The position numbers were made by a program, and so were the translations under genes. From Austropuccinia psidii (lineage: Eukaryota > Basidiomycota > Pucciniomycetes > Pucciniales > Sphaerophragmiaceae), in NCBI GenBank assembly GCA_023105745.1, contig JALGQZ010000002.1, positions 44,010,997 through 44,074,996 of the forward strand: DNA of 64,000 nucleotides, read 5' to 3'. The stretch's first letter is position 1, and each line of letters begins with the position of its first letter. The notes under the pieces are model-generated. The model worked only from the letters and a program-made list of their open reading frames with translations. It did not search any database and was not told the origin of the DNA. This document shows, one piece after another, positions 12,757 to 24,037 of this stretch.

Positions 12757-14147
12757 TATCACAGGGGCTCTTATGGAAGCAAGAGTGGCCTGGCACTCAG
12801 GAATCAAGAGCTCACTTGGAGGGCTCCAAAGAATATAAGTAATAATAATGATTGAATTTGTTTTAACGAAGAATAAGGGAAAATACAAGTATTCCAAAGA
12901 TAAAATAAAAAGATAAGAAGCCAACCAAGTGAATCCTCAATTCACTGTTCCAACCTGCCACAAAAGGAAATGGAATTAGAAAAGGATATGACCACCAATA
13001 TCCACTGACAGGCGAGGAAGAAAAAGAGAAAGGTGCTGAATGACTGACTTAAGATTATCAGTATTAACTTTAATAAAGTAAAAGAAAATAAAGTTAAGAA
13101 TAAATCTAGTATATTAATTAACTTGGGAAAAAGTCCCCAGGTGCTGAAAGGTGGCCAGTATATGTGAAAAGTTGAAAGACTACTCCTGGAAGGTGAGTCA
13201 CTGGCTTTATTGTCTGAATTGGGTCAATACAGATCTGGCCATCTTGAAATTTAAACTGTGCTACTGAATTCCCAATGTGGAATATGAATTGGCCAATTGG
13301 GCCATGTACATATAGGTTGATTGATTGCCGCCTGTATGGACCAATTGAGTTGTCCAAGGAGTATTGAAATACTTTATGCCTTGATAGCTGATTTAAACAA
13401 TGTATAACCTCTGCGAATGGCCCTTGCAATAATCCTGAATGAATTTCCAACCCAACTCCTGCAGGGCCAGGTGATTGGGATCCTTGAATGGTCTTCTGAT
13501 TGCTTCCATAGATTGCCAGACTGATGAGTTAAAGAGTCCTCCTTCAAAATGGGTGTTGGATTTTGGGACCTTGATTTGGAAAGATGGAATTGGGTCCTGA
13601 AAACGTCACCATTGAATTTCTGAGCAAAAATGGTGCATAATGGTATATAACACCATATATGCACCACTCCTGCAACCTTGAGTACAGGGTGCATGGAGAA
13701 ATGGAAGAATTCCCCTTAAGGTGAGGGGAAAGTTGAGCAGATCTGGTGGCCTCTGGTGGCTACCAGGGGCCATGGGCTGAAAAGTGGTCCATGGTGATCC
13801 TGGGCCAAAATGGGTCCTATGTTGGTTTATGGCCATTTTGGTGCCATGGTGATTTGTGTCCAAATTTGGCTCAGGTGGGCCCAATTGTGGTTTGAGACCC
13901 ACCTGGCCTTGAGGGCTAGTGGGCTGCGCCCTTTGGCCTAATTGGCCCACAGGCCGCGGACCTTGGACTGTGATTACAGCCCACATGCCGTAGAGGCCGT
14001 AGCGGCCTAAATGGCCCAAAAAGGCCATTTAGGCCAGCACCCTCCTAATTAAAAGGGTTAGCCAAAACCAAATGAAGAAGGCTAGGGGACCCAGAACCCC
14101 CCTAGGAGACAGGAAGACCCCCAAGGCCCAAAAACAAAGATAGAGGC
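12757..14147 (-). mobile_element. Truncated family-2 LTR, minus strand
   Basis: The inverted copy of the family-2 LTR has its sense 3' end at 12757 (TATCACAGGGGCTC; the expected TGTCACA carries a G-to-A change). It lacks about 225 bp of its sense 5' end because it stops at 14147, where the plus-strand LTR begins. The break falls in the equivalent of GCCTCTATCTTTG (14373 in the other copy). Because the two LTRs point away from each other, this forms half of a large inverted repeat. The remnants of an LTR reading frame (see 15017-15409) are visible in it. Confidence 0.85.
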
Positions 14148-15810
14148 TGTCACAACCACAAAGAATGACCCTCCTCTATTGGTGTTGCAGCAATTTCAAC
14201 CTGAGACTAAGTTGGGGCCAATTGGCCACACCATATCTTTATGGAAAATTTGGCCCCCTCTGGTGCTCTATGGCCTTTTGGCCATATCACTCTTCCCTGG
14301 CCAATTATGGCCTCAGGCCATATCCTGCCATCATTGGCCTCCCTGGCTAATGTCCATATCCTCAACCCCCAGGCCTCTATCTTTGTTTTGGGCCTGGGGG
14401 GGTCTCTCTGTATTACAGGGGGTCCTGGGTCCCCTAGCCATCATCATTGGTTTTGGGCCAACCCTTTTCATTAGGAGGGTCCTGTCCTAAATGACCTTTT
14501 TGGGTCATTTAGGCCCCCTATGGCCTCTACGGTCCGTGGTCCGTGGGGCAATTAGGCCCCTTTTGGCCTAATCCAATGAGGACAAAAGGGGGCATACCAC
14601 TAGCTCGCAAGGCAAGGTGGGTCCCAAACCACAATTGGGCCCACCTGAGCCAATTTCGGCCCCAAATTGCATCAAACCCAAAATGGCCATAAAGACCCTC
14701 AGGACCCAATTTTGGCCAATGACCACCGTAGGCCACTTTTCAGCCCATGGCCTCTGGTGGTTACCAGAGGCCACCAGATCAGCTCAGCTCAATCTTTCCC
14801 CTCAACTCAAGGGGATTCCTCCCATTCCTCCATGCATCCCGTACTCAAGGTTGCAGGAGTGGTGCATATATGGTATCATATACCATTATGCACCATTTTT
14901 GCTCAGCAATTTAATGGTGACGTTTTCAGGACCCAGTTCCATCTTTCCAAATCAATGTCCCAAAATCCAATGCCCATTTGGAAAGAGGACTCTTTAACTC
15001 ATCAGTCTAGCAAGCTATGGCGGCAATCAGAAGACCATTCAAGGATCCCAATCACCTGGCACTGCTTGAGCTGGGTTGCCAATTCAGTAACCATTTTTCC
15101 AAGGGTCATTCCCAGAGGTTATACATTGTTTCAATAAGTTTTCAAGGCATCAAGTATTTCAATACTCCTTGGACAACTCAATTGGTCCATACAGGAGGCA
15201 ATCAATCAACCTGTATGTACTTGGCCCAATTGGGCCAATTCATATTTCACTGTGGGAAATCAGTCACACAGTTCAAGTTTCAAGATGGCGAGATCTTTAT
15301 TGACCCAATTCAGACAATACAGCCAGTGACTCACCTTCCAGGATCAGTCTTTCAACTTTTCACATATACTGGCCACCTTTCAGCACCTGGGGACTTTTTC
15401 CCTAGTTAATTAATATACTGGATTTACTTTTACCTTGATTTTCTTTTACTTTATTAAAGTTAATACTGATAATCTTAAGTCAGTCATTCAGCACCTTTCT
15501 CTTTTTCTGCCTTGCCTGTCAGTGGATATTGGTGGTCATATCCTTTGCTAGTTCCATTTCCTTTTCTGGAAGGTTGAAACAGTGAATTTAGGATCCACTT
15601 GGTTGGCTTCTCGGCCTTTGGCTTCTCTTATTTTCTTTGGCCTTTGGCTACTTATCTTTTGCTTTTATCTTTGGCATACTTGTCTTTTCCCTTATTCTTC
15701 TTTAAAGAAATTTAATTCTTATTATCTCTTATATGCTTTGGAGCCCTCCAAATGAGTTCTTGATTCCTGAGTGGCAGGCCACTCTTGCTTCCATAAGAGC
15801 CCCTGTGACA
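14148..15810 (+). mobile_element. 5' LTR of the plus-strand family-2 element
   Basis: The LTR is 1663 bp, with perfect 7-bp terminal inverted bases TGTCACA...TGTGACA. The 3' LTR copy begins at 20296 with the same TGTCACAACCACAAA start and ends at 23972 with TCCCCTGTGACA. The left third is rich in GGCC and GGGCC palindromes. Comparing the starts by eye shows many differences between the two LTRs, so the insertion is not recent. The flanks GAGGC and TCTTC do not match, so a target duplication is missing or lost. Confidence 0.88.
15017..15409 (+). CDS. LTR-resident open reading frame, unknown product
   Basis: An open frame of 130 codons lies wholly inside the family-2 LTR and ends shortly before its conserved 3' part. 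The C-terminal half contains GQFIFHCGKSVTQFKFQDG, IDPIQTIQPVTHLPG and FTYTGHLSAPGDFFPS. The same C-terminus is open at 23411-23599 in the 3' LTR and at 13118-13450 on the minus strand. Upstream in the same frame (Gln-Asp-Pro-Ile-Pro... to the ATG), recognisable protein sequence continues in the other copies with only isolated stops, so the ancestral frame may have been about 200-250 codons. No family is recognised. It could be a real LTR-encoded protein or a chance open frame shared by descent. A second frame (14831-15137, 23022-23453, 13374-13694) is also open in all three copies, which weakens the case. Confidence 0.3.
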   Translation: MAAIRRPFKDPNHLALLELGCQFSNHFSKGHSQRLYIVSISFQGIKYFNTPWTTQLVHTGGNQSTCMYLAQLGQFIFHCGKSVTQFKFQDGEIFIDPIQTIQPVTHLPGSVFQLFTYTGHLSAPGDFFPS

Positions 15811-16503
15811 TTATATTAATTGACTCACAATTTTTCTTCTTTTCATTCATTCTTATATTTTAATTCATTCATTTCAATTCATCAAAATTATGAATCTTCA
15901 ATGTTTTATGAACTTATTATTTATTTGTCACCTCTCAAATTTCTCTCATTCGTTTCTTCATTCTGAAATTTGAAACCTGACCTATTTTCGCTTTTTTATC
16001 TCATTTTCATGTTCATTCAATTTATCAAATCTTTCATATTCAGGCCCTCATTATTGAAATTTGAATTGATAATTATTATCATTCAGACATGTCTTCACAT
16101 CAAGATTCATATTTGATTTGTTCTTCAAGAATTTTGATTTTTCAAGAAGATTTGACTTGATTTTGATTTTGATTTTGACTGATTGATTTGACATAAATTG
16201 ATATTGACTTCAAGATAATTGATTGACCTGAAGATTTCATGGATTTTGCTGACTTTTCACATCAAGAAAATTGACTCACATTGATTTTGACCTCAAGAAT
16301 TGATTGATTGATTTTTCTGCAAGATTTGATTTTGAATTGATTTGACATTTGATTTTGATTGATTGATATATTTTGATTCATTGATTTATTGATTTTTCCT
16401 CAAGATTTGATTTTGATTTCAGCTTAAAGACTATTTTGGTTTTGCCTCAAGTTTCTTATTGAATTTTTGATTATTTTCATTTCAATTTTAATTTTATTCA
16501 ATC
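15811..16503 (+). other. Leader of the plus-strand family-2 element
   Basis: This stretch lies between the LTR end and the gag ATG. It contains a low-complexity run of TTGATTTTGATTG-type repeats from about 16130 to 16480, mirrored in the inverted element. No primer-binding site complementary to a known tRNA was recognised, so the primer is unknown. Confidence 0.65.
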
Positions 16504-17813
16504 ATGCCACTCCAACACTCACCTCCTGCAAGACAGACAAGATCTCAGCCCCAAGCTCAGGCTTTTTTGACTCCTACTCGAAGAGCTCCTCTTGATGGGA
16601 CACCAGCAGTTCCACCACTGAAGGCCCAATTAGGCAGTGGTCCAATCAAGGAGGGAGAAGCACCATCCAGGAAGGAAGGAAGAGTGCCAAGAAGATCCAA
16701 TTGTTTTTCAGGAGTAGTTGGCAGTTTTCCAGGCATGTCAAGGACTACATTTAGGGTTCCAAGTGAAGATGGTGAAGAGGAGGAGGAGAATTCTGTGGAA
16801 GAGGAAGAGTCTGATGGCACTGAGGCTGCTCCTGCTCCTGTGGGGGCATCTGAAGGTACCAGAGGACGAACTCTAGCCCTGTCTGATCAGCCTGTCTCTC
16901 ACCAGACTGAACCATCCTTATTGGCCTTCATGCAGCAAATGACACAAATTATGGCCAATCTTCAAGCTGCTTCATCTTCTGAAGCTTCAAGACCACCAGC
17001 GTTCAAGACTCCATCTATGAAGGCACCGGAATGCTTTGATGGGACTCAACCCTTCAAAGTCAGAAGCTTTATTCAGTCTTGTCAACTTATTTTTCACAAT
17101 GACCCGGCAAATTTCTCTCAAGACAGAAAGAAAGTTCTTTATTCCACTTCAATTTTATTTGGCAGGGCTGCAAAATGGATTGAGCCTTATCTTTCCAATC
17201 TCACTAATCAAGACTCAAGTTATCTTCTCAATTCATGGCCATTTTTTGAATCCCAACTCTTAACTTTATTTGGGGACCCAAATGAAGTTACAAAAGCTGA
17301 AGCAGAGTTTGATGGCCTTAGAATGAAAGAAGGTGGGCATGTTGCCTTATACATTGCCAATTTCAGGATTTTGGTTTCAAGAATTGGAGATTGCGGTGAA
17401 AGGGCCCTTATTCATCATTTCAGGAAGGGTTTGGCCTCCAGGATTCTGGATAAATTGGCCTCCCATCCTTCAAACATTGATTCTCTTCAAGACTTAATGG
17501 ACATCAGCCTGGAACTTGATACCAGGTACCTTGAGAGGCAAAAGGAGAAGAATCCTCATCAACAGAAGAAGGCAGAAGCCCCAAAGTCAAACTCTTCTCA
17601 TCATCAAATTCTTCAAGCTCAAGTCATAAGAAGAAGAATATTCATTCTCAAAAGTGGGACAAGCCTCATTCTTCCTTGTTGAATAAGGACTTCAAGTTGA
17701 AAGGTTCTGAAAAAGAAAGAAGAATCAAGGAGGGCTTGTGTACTTATTGTGGTGGAAAGCATAGTATTGAGTCTTGTGTCAAAAGGCCTCAAAACAAGCT
17801 TACCAAACCATAA
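16504..17813 (+). pseudogene. Gag with CCHC zinc knuckle, family-2 element
   Basis: This gag polyprotein would assemble the particle and bind element RNA. The first 367 or so residues are open from the ATG at 16504. They comprise a Pro/Ala-rich start, an acidic Glu/Asp segment (residues about 95-110), a helical capsid-like region around ECFDGTQPFKVRSFIQSCQL, and a second capsid part with WIEPYLSNLTNQD and FFESQLLTLFGDPNE. A frame change near 17605 is needed to reach the nucleocapsid. There CTYCGGKHSIESC gives a retroviral-type C-x2-C-x4-H-x4-C zinc knuckle (17740-17780), and translation ends at TAA 17811-17813. The order gag, zinc knuckle, protease, RT is typical of Ty3/gypsy elements. The frameshift and later stops mean this copy is probably not functional. 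Confidence 0.9.
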
Positions 17814-17979
17814 GGCAATTTTACCAGCCAGGGAAAAGCCTGAGTGAAGATCATGTTGTGTTCAATGGTCTTCACTGTTTTCCATCCAGATCACAATTGT
17901 TGATTCTGAATACTGGTGTCAAGAATTCTCTTAAATCATTTGTGTTTTCTTCTCTTTCTGATGTTTTTTACAGTATTCT

Positions 17980-20288
17980 CTTGATTCTGGTGCTACACAC
18001 TCATTTATTGCAAAGCAGTTTGTTTACAAGTACTCATTGACTATGTCAGAGCTTCCAGAGAAGATTCCTATTATCATCTTGGACTCCTCTGAGTCCCCTT
18101 TCTTATTTGTGACTCCCCATACTAAATATATGGTTGAGCTCCCTTCCTTCCCAAGCTTCAAAAGGGACTTTTTAGTCATTGATACTCCTAAGGGAGAAGA
18201 TCTCATATTGGGCCTTGACTTTCTAAATAATTTTAGACCTTCTATTGATTTGAGGCAAGGGCTTATCACCTTTAATGCTGATAATAAGGACTATTCTGAT
18301 CCTTCTCAATTTTTCCGTAATGACTTTGCTTCTGCCAAATCATGTGCATCTCTGGTTGGTGATTCTAGAACACCATTATTCCCATCTTCTGTCCATATTC
18401 CTTTCATGAATTCCCCTCAGTCATTACCATTATCTGAAGATGAAGTCTTCAAAGAGATTCAAGATGTTGGAGAAGATAATTATGTATCTTCACTTCACCT
18501 CTTCTTTGGGAATATGGACCTTCCTCCTTCATCTTATCATGACTACCTGGAGGAGTTATGGGATGAAGAGGAAGAGCCAGAAGAAATAGAAACCGTGATG
18601 AAGATTGTTCCTTCTGCTTATCACCAATATTTGGATGTATTCTCCAAGGTGAAAGCAGAGAAACTTCCTCCTCACTGCGCCTGTGATCATCATATCAAGC
18701 TGGAGGGGTCTCTACCTCCAGTTGGGGTGATCTACTCTTTATCAAAACAAGAGTCAGATACACTCAGGGCCTAAATTTCAGAGAATTTGGAGAAAGGTTT
18801 CATCCAGCCAAGCTCCTCTTCAACAGGAGCACCAGTCCTCTTTGTCAAAAATAAAGATGGTGGCCTCCGTTTGTGTGTTGATTACCGCAAACTCAATGCT
18901 GTTACTAGGAAGAACAAGTATTCTGTTCCTCCTATGAATCAGCTTCTCAATGTTTTTAATGGTTCTTCTATCTTCTCCAGGATTTATTTGTGTGGTGCAT
19001 ATAGCCTGCTCAGAATCAAGGAGGGTGATTAACATTTGACATGCTTCAGAACTAAATATGGCAGTTATGAGTACTTGGTTATGCCATTTGGGCTGACCAA
19101 TGCTCCTGCCCCTTTTCAGAATCTTGTAAATGATATTTTCCAAGATCTTCTTGATTTTTATGTTGTGGTTTATTTGGATGACATTATGGTTATTTCCAAA
19201 TCTGAGGAAGAACATGTCACTCATGTGTCCACTGTTCTTTCCAGACTCAGAGCCAATAACCTCTTTGCTAAGCCTTCAAAGTGCCTTTTTCATGTCGCTA
19301 GTGTAGAATACCTTGGTTATGTTGTTTCTTCTGAAGGCCTCAAGATGGACCAAGAAAAAGTCCAGCAGATGCTCAATTGGCCACCTCCATGAAACCTCAA
19401 GGCTCTTCAATCATTCCTTGGCTTTGCCAACTTCTACCGCCTTTTCATCAAGAATTATTCAAAGAAGATCAGTTCACTCACCAGTTTCCTCAAGAAAGAT
19501 TCCTGTTTTCCCCTCAATGAGGAAGCTCTTAGTCAGTTTCACCAACTCAAAGAGGCATTCACCACTTCTCCAGTCCTATCCCACTTCAATCCTTTTCTAC
19601 CCACCATTGTAGAGACATATGCATCCAATTATGCTTTGGGTGCCGTACTAAGTCAGGTCTCTGACTCAGGAAAACATCCCATTGCATTTGACAGCCACAA
19701 GCGTCTCCCAGCAGAGCTCAACTATGGGATTCATGACAAGGAACTCCTTGGCATAGTCTGGGCTCTCAAGCGCTGGAGGGCTTTTCTTCTTTCTCTCTCC
19801 TCCCCTTTTGAAGTTCTCACCAATCATTCTTCTCTTCAAAAGTTCTTACTCACTGTAAAAGCTACCGGGCTGACTTCCTCTCTGAATTTCACTTCTCAAT
19901 CACCTACTGCCCTGGCCGCCTAGCTACTCTTCTGGATGCCCTATCACGTCGGGATGACGTTTATCTGGAGAAGGGGGAGAATTTCATCAGCAAGAATCCA
20001 ATGAATTTTCAACAGCTCATCAAGGAGGATGAAGTCCAACCTTCAAGATATTTTGCAGTCAAGGTGGAATCCTTTTCAAATTTGATTGATTCAATTCAGA
20101 AGGCTCTATGGCAAGATTCTCAGTACAGAAGTATCCTTCAATAATTGGGCAAAGGTAAATCCATCCAGGATTATTCTCTTGATTCCTCTTCCCAACTTCT
20201 TCTCTTCAAAGATTGGGTGGTGGTCCCAAATGACCCCACAATTCAACTCAGCATTCTTCAAAAGAATCATGACTCTCCTCTAAGGTAG
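17980..20288 (+). pseudogene. Protease, RT and RNase H of family-2 element; integrase missing
   Basis: One frame runs through the aspartic protease, with LDSGATHSF (the catalytic DSG is 17983-17991), the reverse transcriptase, with YLDD at 19171-19182, and the connection/RNase H region with LSQVSDSGKHPIAFDS and HDKELLGIVWALKRW. Stops at 18772-18774, 19030-19032 and 19390-19392 break it, and a frame shift near 19868 leads into ADFLSEFHFSITYCPGR and LDALSRRDD. One more stop follows near 20143. The sequence then reaches ILQKNHDSPL, the usual start of the integrase HHCC zinc domain, and stops: five bases later the polypurine tract begins. The DD35E integrase core and any chromodomain are therefore deleted, an internal deletion of about 1.5-2 kb if the family is of usual size. 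The layout resembles Tf1/sushi-type elements. Confidence 0.9.
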
Positions 20289-20295
20289 GGGGTAC
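20284..20295 (+). other. Polypurine tract of the family-2 element
   Basis: GGTAGGGGGTAC directly precedes the TGTCACAACC start of the 3' LTR. It lies within a few bases of the truncated integrase start, so the deletion kept the priming site for plus-strand synthesis. Confidence 0.7.
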
Positions 20296-20471
20296 TGTCA
20301 CAACCACAAATAATGACCCTCCTCTTTTTTTGTTGTGGCAATTCCAACCTGAGACCAAGCTGGGGCCAATTGGCCACACCATATCTTGATGGCCAATTTT
20401 TCCCCCTCTGGTTTTTTATGGCCTTTTGGCCATATCACTCTTCCCTGGCCATATCCTGCCATCATTGGCCT
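20296..20471 (+). mobile_element. 3' LTR of the family-2 element, first part
   Basis: This matches the first part of the LTR at 14148 (TGTCACAACCACAAA..., GACCCTCCTCT, CCATATC...CATTGGCCT). It is interrupted after GGCCT at 20471 by a solo family-3 LTR and resumes at 22615. Confidence 0.88.
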
Positions 20472-22614
20472 TGTGAGCCTGTCAAGTATGTATAACACAC
20501 GCATAAGGTCACAAATGATGTTATAAACAGTTAATTTTGTCTTAAACTGACTTTTTAGTTGGATTTAAAATAAAAAATAACAAAAAAAAAGTATAACTTT
20601 TTTTTGGATAAACAAAGTTATAAATATTATGTAATTTTTGGATTCTACACCAAAAATAACCTAGGGTACATCTATAAAGTGTTATACCCAAAAACACTTA
20701 TTTCTTATGTTATTAGAAGATTTAAGAATCTCACAGTACTAATGTAACTTTTTTAACATTTTTTTAAAATTGTTAAATTTAAGCTTAAATAAGCTTGAAT
20801 TTACAGTTGCATAAGGTTTATGCAAACTTGCCACAATTTTAGTTAAAATTGGGGTGTGGTGTATATTTACTGAATTGGCCAAGGATTTGCCATACAGAAT
20901 GTAAATCCTGCGTGAGCTCAATTTAAAAGGGTTTAAGGCCATAGTATGGCTTTAAAGAAATAAAAGGACAAAGGAAAAAGACCAAATAGAGCTGGGGTAC
21001 CCAACCTTTTGGATCTGCAAGGATTCAATTAAGGCTGTCCACCTGTATTGGAGGATTTTCAACCTTATTTAAACTTTAAGATTAGACTTTGATCCAACAT
21101 TAAAGTTTAAACTGGTTTTATCCCAATTTAGACAGGAATTTCAAGCTGCCAAAGGGTAAATCCCAATATGCAAGCTTGAAATAAAGGCTTTAAGAACTGT
21201 CAAAGCTTAAATAAGCTTAAAACTTTAAGGTTTCAAGCATTAAAACCTTATCAAAACTTAAGGTTTGGTGTGTATTGCTATTTTACGTGGAAAAATAGCA
21301 ATAACTTCAAAAATTCATTAAAAATCCAATTCTTAATGGATTTGCTTGAATATTTCACACAGCTTAGAATTTAATAGTATCTACATATAAATTAAATTTT
21401 AAGTATCTTTTATAAATAAATTTCCTGGGTGATTAGCCTGGAAATTTACTCTTTTAATTAAGCTTAAAGAAAATTATGATTTCTTTAAAAATTAATTAAA
21501 AATTGAGTTTAAGAGATTTATGCTTGAAACTCTATTTTTAAGCTGTTCATGTGATGAAATTTAATATAAATAAACTTATTTCTTATTAAAACCTAAAATA
21601 ATAAATCTAAATGAGGATTGAAGTTACTTGGAGTTAAGAATAACACTGGTAACTTAAAATTGGAATTAAAAACAAGTTGCCTTAAGCTAAGAACTTTGTT
21701 TTTAGGCATGGTTTTTCAGTTTTGACCTGAGCACGCCCTCTATATACATTATGAATCATGAGAGCTGCTCTGAAGACATAAAAAGAGTCTTTTCATCACT
21801 GTTTTTGTCCATCAATTCATTATTAATCCAATCATATTAGAAATTGAAACAGGTAAAGTTTTATTAAATATAAAATCTTATTATTAAAGTAATTCTTAAG
21901 TTATTTTATTCTTTATTAATTAAAATTAAAGAATTGAAATAATAGAATTCAGATTATTGTTATAATCACCAATAATATATTTTATTATATAAAATTAATC
22001 ATCTTAAATATTTTTTAAAATCCACAAATTCCTCTTAAAAACTCTTTAATCATAATTTTTATTATATAAAGTTATTTTATCTTTAAAAATATTGATTTTT
22101 GGTGTGTTTTTAACTTATAATTATTATTTAATATATTAACTGTTGTTGTTTGACTTGTTGTATTAAATAAATATTATAAGTAAGTTTTCTCTAAAGTTCT
22201 ATATTTTTTTATCTAGTATTAGTTTTTTTATATTGAATTTTTATTCTATAAGAATTATTTTTGCACAGTGTGTGTTTTAATTCTTTTATAAATAATATTT
22301 ATATTATTTATAAGTGGTTAATATTCTTATTTTCCACGTGTAATTGTCTCATTAAGAGCTTTACACTTCTTATTGTTATAACCGTCAGTGACTATAACAA
22401 TAATAGAATAATTATAATTTATTATTATTATTATTTTTTTATTATCATATCTTTATAATAATAATCAAATTCTTTTTTTTATATAATTATTTTTAATAAT
22501 TATATTTAAATTTGTGGTTGTAATATTTTGTTATATTATATATTTCTACTGAGGACAGTCATAGTACTCTTGATATTGCTACTATTATCAAGAGTTTCAT
22601 AGAAAAACCTTACA
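20472..22614 (+). mobile_element. Solo family-3 LTR with GGCCT target duplication
   Basis: The insert starts TGTGAGCCTGTCAAGTATG and ends GAAAAACCTTACA (2143 bp). It is flanked by perfect 5-bp direct repeats GGCCT (20467-20471 and 22615-22619), and the host LTR continues uninterrupted across it. The end segment GAGGACAGTCATAGTACTC is shared with the ends at 32300 and 34024 and, more weakly, at 49932. It has no internal genes, so it is the product of LTR-LTR recombination of a full element. It inserted after the family-2 element was already in place. Confidence 0.92.
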
Positions 22615-23972
22615 GGCCTCCCTGGCCAATTCCCATATCCTCAACTCCCAGGGCTCTATCTTTGCTTTTGGGCCTGGGGGGTTCTGGGTATCCCTGACCC
22701 TCATCATTGGGTTTGGCCCAACCCTTTTTATCAGGGGGGCCTGGCCTAAATGGCCTTTTTGGGCCATTTAGGCCCCCTATGGCCTCTATGGCCCGTGGGC
22801 CAATGAGGCCAAAAGGGGGAAGCCCACTAGCCCCCAAATCACAATTGGGCCCACCTGAGCCAAATTTAACCACAAATCATCATGGAACCAAAATGGCCAT
22901 AAACCACCATGGGACCCATTTTGGCCCAGGATCACCATGGCCCCTGGTAACCACCAGAGGCCACAAGATCTGCTTGGCTCAATCCTTCCACTCACCTTAA
23001 GGGGAATTCTCCCATTCCTTCATGCACCCTGTACTCAAGGTTGCAGGAGTGGTGTATATATGGTATTATATACCATTATGCCCCATTTTTGCTCAGAAAT
23101 TCAATGATGAAGTTTTCAGGACCCAATTCCATCTTTCCAAATCAAGGTCCCAAAATTCAATGCCCATTTTGAAGGAGGACTCTTTATCTCATCCTTCTGG
23201 AAATCTATGGCAGCAATCAGAAGACCATTCAAGGATCCCAATCACCTGGCCCTGCAGGAGCTGGGTTGGCAATTCATTCAGGATAATTGCAAGGGCCATT
23301 CTCAGAGGTTATAAATTGTTTCAATCAGTTTTCAAGGCATTAAGTATTTCAATACTCCTTGGACAACTCAATTGGTCCATACAGGCGGCAATCAATCAAT
23401 CTGTATGTAAATGGCCCAATTGGGCCAATTCATCTTCCACTGTGGGAATTTAGTCACACAGCTCAAATTACAAGATGGCCAGATCTGTATTGACCCAATT
23501 CAGACAATACAGCCGGTGACTCACCTTCCAGGATCAGTCTTTCAGCTTCTCACATATACTGGCCACCTTTCAGCACCTGGGGACTTTTCCCCCAGTTAAT
23601 TGATATACTGGATTTATTTTTCTCTTTATTTTCTTTTACTTTGTTAAAGTCAATACTGATAATCTTAAGTCAGTCATTCAGCACCTTTCTCTTTTCCTTC
23701 CTTGCCTTTCAGTGGATATTGGTGGTCATATCCTTTGCTGATTCCATTTCCTTTTCTGGAAGGTTGAAACAGTGAATTGAGGATTCACTTTGTTGGCTTC
23801 TCTTATTATCTTTGGCCTTTGGCTTTTTATCTTTGGCATACTTGTCTTTTCCCTTATTCTTCTGTAAAAATATTTAATCCTCATTATTTTTTATATCCTT
23901 TGGAGCCCTCCAAGTTAGTTCTTGATTCCTGAGTGCCAGGCCACTCTTGCTTCCATAAGATCCCCTGTGACA
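22615..23972 (+). mobile_element. 3' LTR of the family-2 element, second part
   Basis: This continues the family-2 LTR from GGCCTCCCTGGCCAATTCCC to TCCCCTGTGACA at 23972. Copies of the LTR reading frames are present: 23022-23453 in one frame and 23411-23599 in the frame shared with 15017-15409. The latter ends in FTYTGHLSAPGDF-like codons, here with single substitutions and stops upstream. The sequence to the right is a different element. Confidence 0.88.
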
Positions 23973-24037
23973 TCTTCAAGTGCGTCTCAGTTTATGTAGT
24001 TCCAGGCCCTCTTCACTCATAAGCTCCCCTGTCACAC

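Noticed and set aside
13374..13694. Frame starting MHPVLKVAGVV, also at 14831 and 23022
   Set aside because: Open in all three LTR copies but overlapping the other LTR frame. At most one of the two is likely coding, so it was not listed as a separate gene.
14165..14997. Several 60-126-codon frames in the GC-rich part of the family-2 LTR
   Set aside because: This part is full of GGCC/TGGCC repeats that keep many frames open on both strands. The frames overlap and do not agree between copies.
22420..22470. TTA microsatellite as a possible regulatory element
   Set aside because: Ordinary simple repeat within the LTR, not shared in the other family-3 copies.
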